Notes under the pieces: model-generated | Databases searched by the model: none | What the model was told of the DNA's origin: nothing | Seen by the model: only the letters and a program-made list of their open reading frames with translations | Part shown: piece after piece, positions 18,706 to 27,355 of the stretch | Layout: every line of letters starts with the position of its first letter | Numbering within the stretch: position 1 is the stretch's first letter | NCBI GenBank assembly: GCA_016710235.1 | Contig: JADJLG010000001.1 | Location: forward strand, 2,345,501 to 2,409,500 | DNA: 64,000 nt | DNA from: Saprospiraceae bacterium | GTDB lineage: Bacteria > Bacteroidota > Bacteroidia > Chitinophagales > Saprospiraceae | Direction: 5' to 3' | Program-made: the position numbers and the translations under genes

Positions 18706-18975
18706 ATGTCAAAAAAATCTATCATAGCCCGCCAGACAAAACGTGAAAGAATGGTTGAAAAATACCAGGACCTTCGCGCTAAATTGAAAAAGGAAGGAGA
18801 TTGGGATGCACTGGATAAACTTCCAAAAAATAGTTCTCGTGTGAGATTAAAAAATAGATGCCAACTTACAGGGAGACCTAAAGGATATATCAGAAGGTTT
18901 GGTGTTTCCCGATACGTTTTCAGATTGATGGCGTTGGATGGGAAAATTCCGGGAGTAACAAAAGCGAGCTGGTAA
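18706..18975 (+). CDS. rpsN: 30S ribosomal protein S14
   Basis: 89 aa, the longer zinc-free form: only one Cys is present, in RLKNRCQLTGRPKGYIRRF, so the CxxC zinc pairs of the short form are lacking. S14 sits in the 30S head. It begins 4 bases after rplE. The C-terminal DGKIPGVTKASW is typical. Confidence 0.98.
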   Translation: MSKKSIIARQTKRERMVEKYQDLRAKLKKEGDWDALDKLPKNSSRVRLKNRCQLTGRPKGYIRRFGVSRYVFRLMALDGKIPGVTKASW

Positions 18976-19003
18976 GCAAACAGATATTTTAAAAGCAAAG
19001 AAA

Positions 19004-19408
19004 ATGGCAGTAACAGATCCAATAGCAGATTTTCTGACACGCGTCAGAAATGCTCAACAAGCAGGTCACCGCGTAGTTGATATTCCTGCATCTAATGAAA
19101 AGAAAAAAATTACAGAAATTCTGTACAATAATGGATATATCCTCAAGTATAAATTTGATGATACCGATAACAAGCAAGGTGTTATCAAAATTGCATTGAA
19201 ATACGATCCCATTACAAAGTTGCCCTCAATTAAATCTCTGGAGCGAATTAGCAAACCAGGTCGCAGATTCTATAGAGGAGTGTCAGAGATTCCAAAAGTA
19301 ATCAATGGTCTTGGTATAGCAATTGTGTCTACTTCTAAAGGAATTATGACAGACAAAGAAGCGAGAAGAGAGAATGTAGGTGGAGAAGTTTTGTGTTTTG
19401 TTTATTAA
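19004..19408 (+). CDS. rpsH: 30S ribosomal protein S8
   Basis: 134 aa. S8 binds helix 21 of 16S rRNA and organises the central domain. DPIADFLTRVRNAQQAGH, SKPGRRFYRGVSEIPKV and the C-terminal STSKGIMTDKEARRENVGGE are all conserved. In E. coli S8 represses the spc operon; no such site is visible here. Confidence 0.99.
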   Translation: MAVTDPIADFLTRVRNAQQAGHRVVDIPASNEKKKITEILYNNGYILKYKFDDTDNKQGVIKIALKYDPITKLPSIKSLERISKPGRRFYRGVSEIPKVINGLGIAIVSTSKGIMTDKEARRENVGGEVLCFVY

Positions 19409-19420
19409 ATAATTCTAGCA

Positions 19421-19972
19421 ATGTCAAGAATTGGAAAAAAAGGCATCGAATTGCCAAAAGGTGTTGAAGTAACTGTAGCTAAGTCTAAAGTTACTATAAA
19501 AGGCCCTCGTGGATCAGCTATCCAAAATATCGATCCGGACATGGAAATTAAGGTCGAGGATGGAGCAATAAATATTTTGCGACCAACTGATCAAAAAAGA
19601 CATAGAGCTTTGCATGGATTGACAAGAGCCTTAGTAGCCAACATGGTGACAGGTGTAAGCACCGGTTTTCGTAAAGAATTGGAACTAGTGGGTGTAGGTT
19701 ATCGTGTAGCCAACACCGGAAATCTTTTGGAAATGTCAGTCGGTTATTCTCACCCTATTATGTTTGCTATCCCGGATGAATTGAAATTGGAGACTGTCAC
19801 GGAAAAAGGACAGAATCCGAAGATTATTCTCTCTGGAAATGATAACCAGTTACTGGGTCAAATTTGTGCTAAAATCAGGGGTATGAAACCACCTGAACCA
19901 TTTAAAGGTAAGGGTATCAAGTTTAGCGGAGAAGTGATCCGTAGAAAAGCAGGAAAAACAGCAGGTAAATAA
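19421..19972 (+). CDS. rplF: 50S ribosomal protein L6
   Basis: 183 aa, two homologous domains, near the factor-binding site. MSRIGKKGIELPKGVEV at the start, the linker TRALVANMVTGVSTGFRKELEL and the conserved PEPFKGKGIKFSGEVIRRKAGK at the end are clear. It lies 12 bases after rpsH. Confidence 0.99.
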   Translation: MSRIGKKGIELPKGVEVTVAKSKVTIKGPRGSAIQNIDPDMEIKVEDGAINILRPTDQKRHRALHGLTRALVANMVTGVSTGFRKELELVGVGYRVANTGNLLEMSVGYSHPIMFAIPDELKLETVTEKGQNPKIILSGNDNQLLGQICAKIRGMKPPEPFKGKGIKFSGEVIRRKAGKTAGK

Positions 19973-19991
19973 ACAATAAAAATTTTGTGAC

Positions 19992-20345
19992 ATGGGCACA
20001 ACAGGAAAAGCTGAAAAAAGATTAAAGGTTAAATATCGCATACGCAAACGGTTAGAAGGAACAGCTTCCAGACCAAGGTTGTCGGTTTTTAGAAGCAATA
20101 AATCAGTTTATTGCCAAATCATCGACGATGCTGCGGGCAAGACTTTGTGTCATGCCACCTCATTGGATAAGTCAGTCAATGGAGTAACCAAAATCGAACA
20201 GGCAAAACAAGTAGGTCTCATCATAGCTAAAAAAGCGAAAGATTTGAATTTGGAAGATGTGGTTTTTGACCGTAACGGGTTTTTATATCATGGCAGGATC
20301 AAAGCTATCGCTGATGGTGCACGTGAAGGAGGCTTAAAATTTTAA
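19992..20345 (+). CDS. rplR: 50S ribosomal protein L18
   Basis: 117 aa. L18 carries 5S rRNA into the large subunit. The basic N-terminus, RLKVKYRIRKRLEGTASRPRLSVFRSN, and the C-terminal FDRNGFLYHGRIKAIADGAREGGL identify it. It lies 19 bases after rplF and 18 before rpsE. Confidence 0.98.
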   Translation: MGTTGKAEKRLKVKYRIRKRLEGTASRPRLSVFRSNKSVYCQIIDDAAGKTLCHATSLDKSVNGVTKIEQAKQVGLIIAKKAKDLNLEDVVFDRNGFLYHGRIKAIADGAREGGLKF

Positions 20346-20363
20346 TAAAGACTAAACAATAAT

Positions 20364-20882
20364 ATGGCAAAATCACATGTAGTCAGAGTAAATGCCAGTG
20401 ATTCAGAACTGAAGGACAAACTTGTAGTTCTCAATCGTGTGGCAAAAGTGACTAAAGGGGGACGGACTTTTAGCTTTTCAGCTTTGGTAGTTGTAGGCGA
20501 TGGAAAAGGTGTAGTAGGACATGGACTGGGAAAAGCAAGAGAAGTTTCAGATGCAATCAGTAAAGCAGTTGAAGACGCTAAGAAAAATCTGATCAAAGTA
20601 CCCGTGTACAAAGGAACTATCTCACATGAGCAGAAGGGGAAGTATGGTGCTGGTAGAGTGTTGATCAAGCCGGCAGCGGATGGAACAGGAGTTATTGCAG
20701 GTGGTGCCATGAGAGCTGTTTTGGAAATGGCAGGCGTTCACAATGTATTGGCGAAATCACACGGCTCATCAAATCCTCATAATGTGGTGAAAGCAACGTT
20801 GGATGCATTGACTCGGATTAGAAGTCCTCATGTGATTGCAAAAACCCGCAAAATTGAAGTCTCAAAAGTATTCGAAGGCTGA
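20364..20882 (+). CDS. rpsE: 30S ribosomal protein S5
   Basis: 172 aa. S5 works with S4 in decoding accuracy and mRNA unwinding at the entry site. The double-stranded-RNA-binding domain includes LVVLNRVAKVTKGGRTFSFS and GHGLGKAREVSDAI; the C-domain has GTGVIAGGAMRAVLEMAG and NPHNVVKATLDAL. It lies 15 bases before rpmD. Confidence 0.99.
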   Translation: MAKSHVVRVNASDSELKDKLVVLNRVAKVTKGGRTFSFSALVVVGDGKGVVGHGLGKAREVSDAISKAVEDAKKNLIKVPVYKGTISHEQKGKYGAGRVLIKPAADGTGVIAGGAMRAVLEMAGVHNVLAKSHGSSNPHNVVKATLDALTRIRSPHVIAKTRKIEVSKVFEG

Positions 20883-20897
20883 TATTAAATTTAGAAT

Positions 20898-21077
20898 ATG
20901 GCAAAAGTTAAAATTACCCAGGTCAAGAGTGTCATCAAAGCAAATGAACGCCAGAAATTGACAATGCAAGCTTTGGGATTAAGAAATGTTCATGACTCAG
21001 TGGAATTGGAGTTTACTCCACAAATTAAAGGCATGACAGACAAATTAAGGCATCTTTTAACAATAGAAAAGATCTAA
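20898..21077 (+). CDS. rpmD: 50S ribosomal protein L30
   Basis: A short gene of 59 codons plus stop, starting ATG at 20898 and ending TAA at 21075-21077. The product begins MAKVKITQVKSVIKANERQK and contains the L30 core TMQALGLRNVHDSVEL and KGMTDKLRHLLTIEKI. L30 is a small large-subunit protein. It fills the space between rpsE and rplO exactly as in the standard spc order, with 15 and 6 bases on either side. Confidence 0.97.
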   Translation: MAKVKITQVKSVIKANERQKLTMQALGLRNVHDSVELEFTPQIKGMTDKLRHLLTIEKI

Positions 21078-21083
21078 ACTATT

Positions 21084-21530
21084 ATGGAATTACATAATCT
21101 AAGACCAGCTAAAGGCGCAATCAAGAAACGCAAAAGAATCGCTCGAGGCGAAGGATCCGGTCATGGTGGTACTGCGACAAAAGGTCACAAAGGAATGAAA
21201 GCCCGTTCAGGTGCAAAATCTACTAAGAATTTTGAAGGGGGTCAAACGCCTTTGCAAAGACGATTGCCTAAAATAGGTTTTAAGAATATTTCTACCAAAG
21301 AATATGTTACATTTAACTTGGATCAAATCCAAGACCTTGCGACTAAACATGGGCTTTCAACATTTGACCATGAAACTTTGCGTAAGTATCGTTTAGTTGG
21401 TAAGAATGACCAAATTAAAATATTAGGCCGAGGTGAGTTGAGTTCTTCAATCCACATCAAAGCAAATAAAGCAACAGCATCTGCCGGCGAAAAAGTAAAA
21501 GCAAGCGGCGGAACTCTAGAAATTGTTTGA
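21084..21530 (+). CDS. rplO: 50S ribosomal protein L15
   Basis: 148 aa. L15 has a glycine- and lysine-rich extended N-terminus that threads into 23S rRNA: LRPAKGAIKKRKRIARGEG, then GHGGTATKGHKGMKARSG and FEGGQTPLQRRLPKIGF. It ends 80 bases before secY; that gap has no clear promoter box. Confidence 0.98.
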   Translation: MELHNLRPAKGAIKKRKRIARGEGSGHGGTATKGHKGMKARSGAKSTKNFEGGQTPLQRRLPKIGFKNISTKEYVTFNLDQIQDLATKHGLSTFDHETLRKYRLVGKNDQIKILGRGELSSSIHIKANKATASAGEKVKASGGTLEIV

Positions 21531-21610
21531 TTTTCTACACTGCAGTCATTCTCACAGGTCAGTTGAATAAAGTGAACCAAAAAGTAATGACGCAACCAAA
21601 ACAAGTATAA

Positions 21611-22975
21611 ATGAAAAAATTTATTGAAACGCTGCAGCATATTTGGAGTATAAAAGAATTGCGTGATAAAATTGTTTACACGCTTTTATTGCTTTTAGTC
21701 TTCAGATTGGGTTCATTTATCGTATTGCCGGGAGTGAATGCTGAAGCGCTCAAGAACAAATCTAACAGTGCAAATAGTTTATTTGGTTTGATCAACACGT
21801 ACACAGGTGGTGCATTTGATCAGGCGTCCGTTTTTGCCTTGGGTATTATGCCATACATTACGGCATCTATCATCGTGCAACTTCTTGGATTTGCGGTGCC
21901 ATATTTCCAAAGATTACAACAGAAAGAAGGCGAGAGCGGAAGACGAAAACTCAATCAAATTACACGATTACTTACCGTTTTAATTACACTTGTTCAAGGT
22001 GGTGGTTATCTGACTTATATTCACTCTCTCGGTGTTGTAAATCCGGATATGAGCGGTTTTACGTTTTGGTTTGCGAATAGTATCATCCTCGCAACTGGTA
22101 CGATATTCTGTATGTGGTTAGGAGAAAGAATTACTGACAGAGGTATTGGTAATGGTACATCAATGATAATTATGATCGGTATCATTTCAAGGTTGCCGGG
22201 TGCATTTGCATTCGAACTTCAATCCCAGCTTGCCAATAATGGACTGATATTGTTTATATTTGAATTGGTGATTCTTTTCCTGATTATAATAATTTCAATA
22301 TTGATCGTTCAGGGTGTTCGAAAAATTCCGATACAATTTGCAAAGAGGATGGTAGGCCGTGGAGCTGGATCTATGCCAATCAATACAGATCGTGATTATA
22401 TTCCACTGAAGGTTAATGCTGCCGGTGTAATGCCAATTATTTTCGCTCAGGCAATTACTTTCCTGCCATTGACAGCAGTCCAATATTTAAGTGGAGACCC
22501 TGCATTCGGATCGACTGGAGTATTGAGAGAATTGACCGACCCATATGGTTTCTGGCACAATTTGCTGACATTTGTATTGGTTGTAGTGTTTACTTATATT
22601 TATACAGCCTTGATCGTTAATCCACAAAACTATGCAGAGTATCTCAAGAGAAATAATGCATTTGTCCCTGGAATAAAGCCAGGTGAAGATACTGAAGAAT
22701 ACATCGATACGACCACTACACGCATTACATTACCTGGATCTATTTTTCTAGGTTTTGTAACCATTATTCCTGCAATTGCGGTGTTATTTGGTGTCAATTC
22801 CAATTTCGCCAGGTTCTTTGGAGGTTCCTCGGTGCTGATCTTAGTAGGTGTGGTACTAGATACTTTGGCTCAGATAGAATCCTATCTTTTGATGAAAAAG
22901 TATGATGGATTAGTGAAATCTGGAAGAATTGAAGGTAGGACAAGCACCGGAGGTATCGGACCTTCAATAGGATAG
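21611..22975 (+). CDS. secY: Protein translocase subunit SecY
   Basis: 454 aa integral membrane protein with ten predicted helices, the channel of the Sec export machinery. Signature regions: GIMPYITASIIVQLLGFAVP with the following YFQRLQQKEGESGRRKLNQ, the ITDRGIGNGTSMIIM loop, and the cytoplasmic loop QNYAEYLKRNNAFVPGIKPG that SecA and ribosomes contact. It follows rplO in the standard spc order. adk, often placed next, is absent; map follows after 12 bases. Confidence 0.99.
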   Translation: MKKFIETLQHIWSIKELRDKIVYTLLLLLVFRLGSFIVLPGVNAEALKNKSNSANSLFGLINTYTGGAFDQASVFALGIMPYITASIIVQLLGFAVPYFQRLQQKEGESGRRKLNQITRLLTVLITLVQGGGYLTYIHSLGVVNPDMSGFTFWFANSIILATGTIFCMWLGERITDRGIGNGTSMIIMIGIISRLPGAFAFELQSQLANNGLILFIFELVILFLIIIISILIVQGVRKIPIQFAKRMVGRGAGSMPINTDRDYIPLKVNAAGVMPIIFAQAITFLPLTAVQYLSGDPAFGSTGVLRELTDPYGFWHNLLTFVLVVVFTYIYTALIVNPQNYAEYLKRNNAFVPGIKPGEDTEEYIDTTTTRITLPGSIFLGFVTIIPAIAVLFGVNSNFARFFGGSSVLILVGVVLDTLAQIESYLLMKKYDGLVKSGRIEGRTSTGGIGPSIG

Positions 22976-22987
22976 AATACCAGCGCA

Positions 22988-23785
22988 ATGATATACCTCA
23001 AAACTGAGGAGGAACTTCAGAAAATTAAAGCAAGCAGTTTATTGGTCAGCGAAACGCTTGCATTGATGGCGTCCTTATTGAAGCCGGGTATTACCGGAAA
23101 ACAATTAGATGTTCAAGCATATGAGTTTATCCGCTCCCAAGGAGCGAAACCTTCATTTTTAGGTTATAATGGATTTCCTGCTACACTTTGTATTTCAAAG
23201 AATGAGGAGGTCGTCCATGGCATCCCCAACGATCAGCCTTTCAAAGAAGGCGATATCATATCTGTGGATTGTGGAGTTTTCTTTAATGGATTTCATGGTG
23301 ATTCGGCATATACATTTGTCTTGGGCCAACCCAATGATGACATTGTCAGATTGATGAAAGTTACTCAAGAATGCCTCTATTTGGGAATTGCTGCAGCCAA
23401 AGAAGGTAATCGCATCGGAGATATCAGTTATGCGGTCCAATATCATGCAGAGCAAAAGCATCAGTTTGGAGTGGTGAGAGAGTTGGTGGGCCACGGTATT
23501 GGAAGATCGTTGCATGAGCCTCCTGAAGTCCCAAATTTTGGGAAATCAGGCCGAGGAGTGCTATTGAAGCAAGGTATGACACTTGCTATTGAGCCGATGA
23601 TCAATCTCGGGACTAAGAATGTCAAACATTTGAAAGACGGTTGGACAGTAGTTACCGCCGATCGTAAACCTTCAGCACATTATGAGCATACTATTGCTGT
23701 GGGTAAAGAAGGCGCAATATTACTGTCGGATCATTCAAAAATAGAAGAAAAAGTTAAAAATAATACTAATTTGTACGCAGTCTAA
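22988..23785 (+). CDS. map: Type I methionine aminopeptidase
   Basis: 265 aa. It removes the initiator Met from nascent proteins. The metal-binding residues of the pita-bread fold are visible: Asp in VDCGVFFNGFHGDSAYTF (two Asp ligands), His in GHGIGRSLHEPP, Glu in AIEPMINLG and Glu in HYEHTIAVG. Family-standard length. It lies 12 bases after secY and 37 before infA, and nascent-chain processing beside secretion and ribosomal genes is a common arrangement. Confidence 0.98.
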   Translation: MIYLKTEEELQKIKASSLLVSETLALMASLLKPGITGKQLDVQAYEFIRSQGAKPSFLGYNGFPATLCISKNEEVVHGIPNDQPFKEGDIISVDCGVFFNGFHGDSAYTFVLGQPNDDIVRLMKVTQECLYLGIAAAKEGNRIGDISYAVQYHAEQKHQFGVVRELVGHGIGRSLHEPPEVPNFGKSGRGVLLKQGMTLAIEPMINLGTKNVKHLKDGWTVVTADRKPSAHYEHTIAVGKEGAILLSDHSKIEEKVKNNTNLYAV

Positions 23786-23804
23786 AGAAAAAGTGCGATA
23801 TTTG
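23770..23804 (+). promoter_or_regulatory. Possible internal promoter before infA
   Basis: TTTG (23770-23773), 23 bases, then GATATTTG (23797-23804), one mismatch from TAnnTTTG. It overlaps the 3' end of map and would give infA a short leader. Spacing is longer than ideal. Confidence 0.3.
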
Positions 23805-23822
23805 CACTCCGAATTTTGTAAA

Positions 23823-24041
23823 ATGGCCAAAAAGAACCTAATCCAACAGGATGGAACGATTGAAGAAGCTCTTTCCAACGCAATGTTTAGGGTCAGATTA
23901 CAAAATGATCATTTAATCATAGCCACCATTTCAGGAAAAATGAGGATGAATTATATTCGAATTTTACCGGGAGATAAAGTGGCTGTAGAAATGAGTCCAT
24001 ATGATCTAACAAGAGGAAGGATCACTTTTAGGTATAGATAA
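23823..24041 (+). CDS. infA: Translation initiation factor IF-1
   Basis: 72 aa from the ATG at 23823 (MAKKNLIQQDGTIEEAL), the normal IF-1 length; the open frame continues back to 23793 but would add ten unrelated residues. IF-1 is an OB-fold protein that occupies the A site during initiation. GTIEEALSNAMFRVRLQN, HISGKMR-type segment (here TISGKMRMNYIRILPGD) and SPYDLTRGRITFRYR are conserved. Confidence 0.98.
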   Translation: MAKKNLIQQDGTIEEALSNAMFRVRLQNDHLIIATISGKMRMNYIRILPGDKVAVEMSPYDLTRGRITFRYR

Positions 24042-24052
24042 AGTCAAAAGGT

Positions 24053-24169
24053 ATGAAAGTTCGTACATCAGTAAAGAAAAGAACCGCAGATTGCAAGTTT
24101 GTTCGTCGTAAGGGCAAGCTGTATATTATCAATAAAAAGAATCCAAAGTTTAAACAACGTCAGGGATAA
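24053..24169 (+). CDS. rpmJ: 50S ribosomal protein L36
   Basis: 38 codons plus stop, in the standard place between infA and rpsM. The product begins MKVRTSVKKRTADCKFVRRK and ends KKNPKFKQRQG. It has a single Cys (residue 14), so the CxxC...C...H zinc site of many L36 proteins is missing; this zinc-free form is usual in Bacteroidota. It lies 11 bases after infA and 11 before rpsM. Confidence 0.97.
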   Translation: MKVRTSVKKRTADCKFVRRKGKLYIINKKNPKFKQRQG

Positions 24170-24180
24170 ACTCATAAGGT

Positions 24181-24558
24181 ATGGCGCGTATAGCAGGAAT
24201 TGATTTACCAAAATCCAAGAGGGGCCTCATAGGCCTTACTTACATTTATGGCATAGGAAGAGCGACTTCAGCCAAAATATTAGAGGACCTCAAAATTGAT
24301 CACAATATCCGTGTTCAAGACTGGTCTAATGATCAGATTCAGTCCATACAAAAGGCTATTCAGGACGATTATAAAGTAGAAGGAGAGTTGCGTTCTGAGG
24401 TTCAACTCAGCATCAAACGATTGATGGATATTGCCTGTTACAGAGGTATTCGGCATAGAAAAGGTCTTCCTGTGAGAGGTCAGCAGACAAAGACCAACGC
24501 ACGTACCCGTAAAGGAAAGAGAAAAACAGTGGCAAACAAGAAAAAAGTTACGAAGTAA
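24181..24558 (+). CDS. rpsM: 30S ribosomal protein S13
   Basis: 125 aa. S13 in the 30S head contacts tRNA and bridges to the large subunit. MARIAGIDLPKSKRGLIGL, YGIGRATSAKIL and the C-terminal basic run around RHRKGLPVRGQQTKTNAR identify it. It starts the alpha-operon part of the cluster. Confidence 0.99.
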   Translation: MARIAGIDLPKSKRGLIGLTYIYGIGRATSAKILEDLKIDHNIRVQDWSNDQIQSIQKAIQDDYKVEGELRSEVQLSIKRLMDIACYRGIRHRKGLPVRGQQTKTNARTRKGKRKTVANKKKVTK

Positions 24559-24585
24559 TCTACTGCTTCCCGCAATAAATATATT

Positions 24586-24972
24586 ATGGCAAAAGGTAAA
24601 AAAGCAAAAAAGAGGAAAGTTAAAGTTGATTCAGAAGGCTTTGCATATATACAAGCTTCATTCAACAACATTATTGTTTCATTGTGTAACCGCGCCGGTG
24701 AAGTAATTTCATGGGGTTCTGCCGGAAAATCTGGATTCAGAGGTTCCAAAAAGAATACTCCCTATGCAGCCCAAATGGCAGCTAATGATGCTGCTGCTGT
24801 TGCATTTGAAGCAGGAATGAAAACCGCAGAAGTTTATGTCAAAGGACCCGGTTCCGGAAAAGAAGCAGCAATTCGTGCGATAGACAGTTCCGGCATAAAG
24901 ATTATGAAAATCACCGACTTAACTCCAATTCCTCACAATGGCTGTAGGCCGCCGAAACACAGAAGAGTTTAA
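24586..24972 (+). CDS. rpsK: 30S ribosomal protein S11
   Basis: 128 aa. S11 lies on the 30S platform near the mRNA exit. AYIQASFNNIIVSLCNRAGEV, SWGSAGKSGFRGSKKNTPYA, GPGSGKEAAIRAI and the ending DLTPIPHNGCRPPKHRRV are all conserved. It follows rpsM by 27 bases. Confidence 0.99.
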   Translation: MAKGKKAKKRKVKVDSEGFAYIQASFNNIIVSLCNRAGEVISWGSAGKSGFRGSKKNTPYAAQMAANDAAAVAFEAGMKTAEVYVKGPGSGKEAAIRAIDSSGIKIMKITDLTPIPHNGCRPPKHRRV

Positions 24973-24998
24973 TTTTCCATTATTACGACAAGCAGATT

Positions 24999-25610
24999 AT
25001 GGCAAGATATACTGGTCCAGTTACAAAAAAATCTCGAGCATTTGGTCAATCCCTTATCGGATATGACAAATCATTTGAACGCAAAAAATACCCACCGGGA
25101 CAGCATGGGCCGTCTCGAAAGAAAAAACAAAAGTCCGATTATGCTGTTCAGCTTGTTGAAAAGCAGAAGGCTAAATATACATACGGAGTTTTAGAAAGAC
25201 AGTTCCGAAATATCTTTCATGATGCCCATAAGAAGGGTGGAGTAACAGGTGAAAATTTGCTTCAATACCTTGAGGCAAGATTGGACAACACAGTCTATCG
25301 CCTTGGAATTTCCGCTACAAGAAAGGGATCACGACAGTTAGTTTCACACAGACACATCACTGTCAACGGACGTGTTGTAAATATTCCTTCTTATAGATTA
25401 CTTCCAGGAGACGTGATTGCAGTACGCGGCAAGTCCCAATCTATGGATCATATTCATCATCAAGTTGCGCAAAAATCTGATGTGAGAAAATTCCCATGGG
25501 TAGAATGGAACGCAGATAAGATGGAAGGTAAATTTTTACAATACCCTTCGCGTGATCAAATTCCTGAAGTGATCAATGAGCAGTTGATCGTCGAATTGTA
25601 TTCAAAATAA
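24999..25610 (+). CDS. rpsD: 30S ribosomal protein S4
   Basis: 203 aa, zinc-free form. S4 is a primary 16S rRNA binder and acts with S5 in accuracy. MARYTGPVTKKSRAFGQSL, KYPPGQHGPSRKKKQ, RQFRNIFHDAHKKGGVTG and the S4 RNA-binding domain from YRLGISATRKGSRQLVSHRH onward are clear. It lies between rpsK and rpoA. Confidence 0.99.
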   Translation: MARYTGPVTKKSRAFGQSLIGYDKSFERKKYPPGQHGPSRKKKQKSDYAVQLVEKQKAKYTYGVLERQFRNIFHDAHKKGGVTGENLLQYLEARLDNTVYRLGISATRKGSRQLVSHRHITVNGRVVNIPSYRLLPGDVIAVRGKSQSMDHIHHQVAQKSDVRKFPWVEWNADKMEGKFLQYPSRDQIPEVINEQLIVELYSK

Positions 25611-25641
25611 TCTTGTTCTTTACAAATTATCACCATTAGTT

Positions 25642-26640
25642 ATGAGTATTCTTAACTTTCAGAAGCCGGAAAAAATCATTCTTCAAAAATCAAATGATTT
25701 TGAAGGCTCCTTTGAGTTCAAACCACTAGAGCCGGGATTCGGACAAACTATTGGAAACTCACTCAGAAGGATCCTTTTGTCTTCTCTGGAAGGCTATGCG
25801 ATATCATATGTGCGTATCGCAGGCGTGGATCATGAATTCTCTACCATCAAAGGTGTTATCGAAGATGTAGTGGAAATCATTTTAAATCTTAAAAAGGTAA
25901 GGTTAAAACCACGAAACTTCAGTGAAGATATCAAAGAGCAGAAAATTTATCTTTCGCTCAGCGGAAAAGACAGTTTTAAAGCTGGCGAAATTGAAGCAAA
26001 CACAAATATTTTTCAAGTGACAAACCCTGATCAGGTCATTTGTCACATGGAACCTTTTGTTAATCTTGAGATAGAACTTACGATTACAAAGGGCCGAGGT
26101 TACGTGCCTGCTGATGAAAACGTGAGTAAAGAATTGCCCATCGGTGTAATACCGGTAGATTCAATTTATACTCCGATCAAAAATGTATCGTATTCCATTG
26201 CAAATACGCGTGTGGGTCAAAAGACAGACTACGAAAAACTTAACCTTACTATTCAAACAGATGGTACAATCCATCCGGAAGAAGCCGTAAAAGAAGCATC
26301 TCGTATAATGATCCAACATCTTTTATTGATAACTGATGAAAACATCACCTTTGAAGATGCAGTGCGTAAAGAAGACACAATCGTGGATGAACATGTGTTA
26401 CACATGCGCAAATTGCTCAAGACACCTTTGGAGGATCTGGACCTTTCTGTGAGAGCATATAACTGTCTTAAAGCGGCAAAGATCAATTCACTTGGTGAAA
26501 TGGTAAAGTATGACAAAGACGAACTATTGAAGTTCCGTAACTTCGGTAAGAAATCTTTGGTCGAAATAGAAGAGTTACTGCAAAGTAAATCACTCAGTTT
26601 CGGGATGGACCTGAGCAAGTATAAACTGGACGAAGAATAA
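25642..26640 (+). CDS. rpoA: DNA-directed RNA polymerase subunit alpha
   Basis: 332 aa. The N-terminal domain dimerises and nucleates RNA polymerase assembly: FKPLEPGFGQTIGNSLRRIL and LEGYAISYVRIAGVDHEF. The C-terminal domain (about 250-330), with its helix-hairpin-helix DLDLSVRAYNCLKAAKINSL and FGKKSLVEIEELL, contacts upstream DNA and activators. It lies 31 bases after rpsD and 27 before rplQ. Confidence 0.99.
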   Translation: MSILNFQKPEKIILQKSNDFEGSFEFKPLEPGFGQTIGNSLRRILLSSLEGYAISYVRIAGVDHEFSTIKGVIEDVVEIILNLKKVRLKPRNFSEDIKEQKIYLSLSGKDSFKAGEIEANTNIFQVTNPDQVICHMEPFVNLEIELTITKGRGYVPADENVSKELPIGVIPVDSIYTPIKNVSYSIANTRVGQKTDYEKLNLTIQTDGTIHPEEAVKEASRIMIQHLLLITDENITFEDAVRKEDTIVDEHVLHMRKLLKTPLEDLDLSVRAYNCLKAAKINSLGEMVKYDKDELLKFRNFGKKSLVEIEELLQSKSLSFGMDLSKYKLDEE

Positions 26641-26667
26641 TTGTAAGTAAATAAAAAATTCTCAGGC

Positions 26668-27174
26668 ATGAGACATGGTAAGAAATTCAATCACCTCAGC
26701 AGAAAAAAGGGACATCGCGTAGCCTTACTTCGCAACTTGGCTGCGGCATTGATCAAAAACAAAAGAATTACAACGACGCTTGCTAAAGCAAAAGCGCTTA
26801 GACAATACATAGAACCTCTGGCAACTAAAGCCAAAACCAATTCTACACATTCGCGTAGGACAGTTTTCTCCTATCTTCAAAGTAAAGATTCAATCGAAGA
26901 GTTATTCGGTGCAGTAGCAGAGAAAATTGCTGCTAGACCTGGAGGATATACGAGAGTGATCCGTACAGGCTTTAGAAAAGGAGATGGGGCAGAGATGGCT
27001 ATGATTGAATTCGTCGATTTCAACAGCACCATGGTATCTGCGTCAAAAGCATCTGAAGTGAAACAAGCTTCTAAGCGTAAAACCAGACGTAGCAAGACTA
27101 AAAAGACAGAAGATGGAGCAAATAACGAAAGTAATGCTCCTGAAACTAAGGAAACTGAAGAATCAAATGCATAA
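26668..27174 (+). CDS. rplQ: 50S ribosomal protein L17
   Basis: 168 aa. The L17 core (MRHGKKFNHLSRKKGHRVAL, LRNLAAALIKNKRITTTLAKA, GGYTRVIRT) covers about the first 120 residues. The remainder is a low-complexity tail, first Lys/Arg-rich, then Asn/Glu/Thr-rich, longer than E. coli L17 but of a kind seen in Bacteroidota. Last gene of the cluster, ending just before a strong terminator. Confidence 0.98.
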   Translation: MRHGKKFNHLSRKKGHRVALLRNLAAALIKNKRITTTLAKAKALRQYIEPLATKAKTNSTHSRRTVFSYLQSKDSIEELFGAVAEKIAARPGGYTRVIRTGFRKGDGAEMAMIEFVDFNSTMVSASKASEVKQASKRKTRRSKTKKTEDGANNESNAPETKETEESNA

Positions 27175-27180
27175 TTATAA

Positions 27181-27210
27181 AAAAGCGGCCAAGTGCCGCT
27201 TTTTTTTTTA
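27181..27210 (+). terminator. Terminator of the ribosomal cluster
   Basis: AGCGGC (27184-27189) pairs with GCCGCT (27195-27200) over a five-base loop, extended by A/T pairs and followed by about ten T. It starts 6 bases after the rplQ stop. Confidence 0.93.
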
Positions 27211-27322
27211 CCCTATCAAGTCGAATTTTGAATAATTCCGGATTGATCAGTCAATATGATACCTATTAGAAATTCAAGCTTAAAAATTGAGATAATCTGA
27301 AAGCGTGCACATCCGTTATTCA

Positions 27323-27331
27323 TATATTTGC
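27323..27331 (+). promoter_or_regulatory. Putative -7 box before carA
   Basis: TATATTTG, a match to TAnnTTTG, lies about 25 bases before the carA start in the gap after the ribosomal terminator. No TTTG or TTG stands at the right distance upstream, so only the -7 half is supported. Confidence 0.45.
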
Positions 27332-27355
27332 GTTATTTATATATAATCCGATTGC

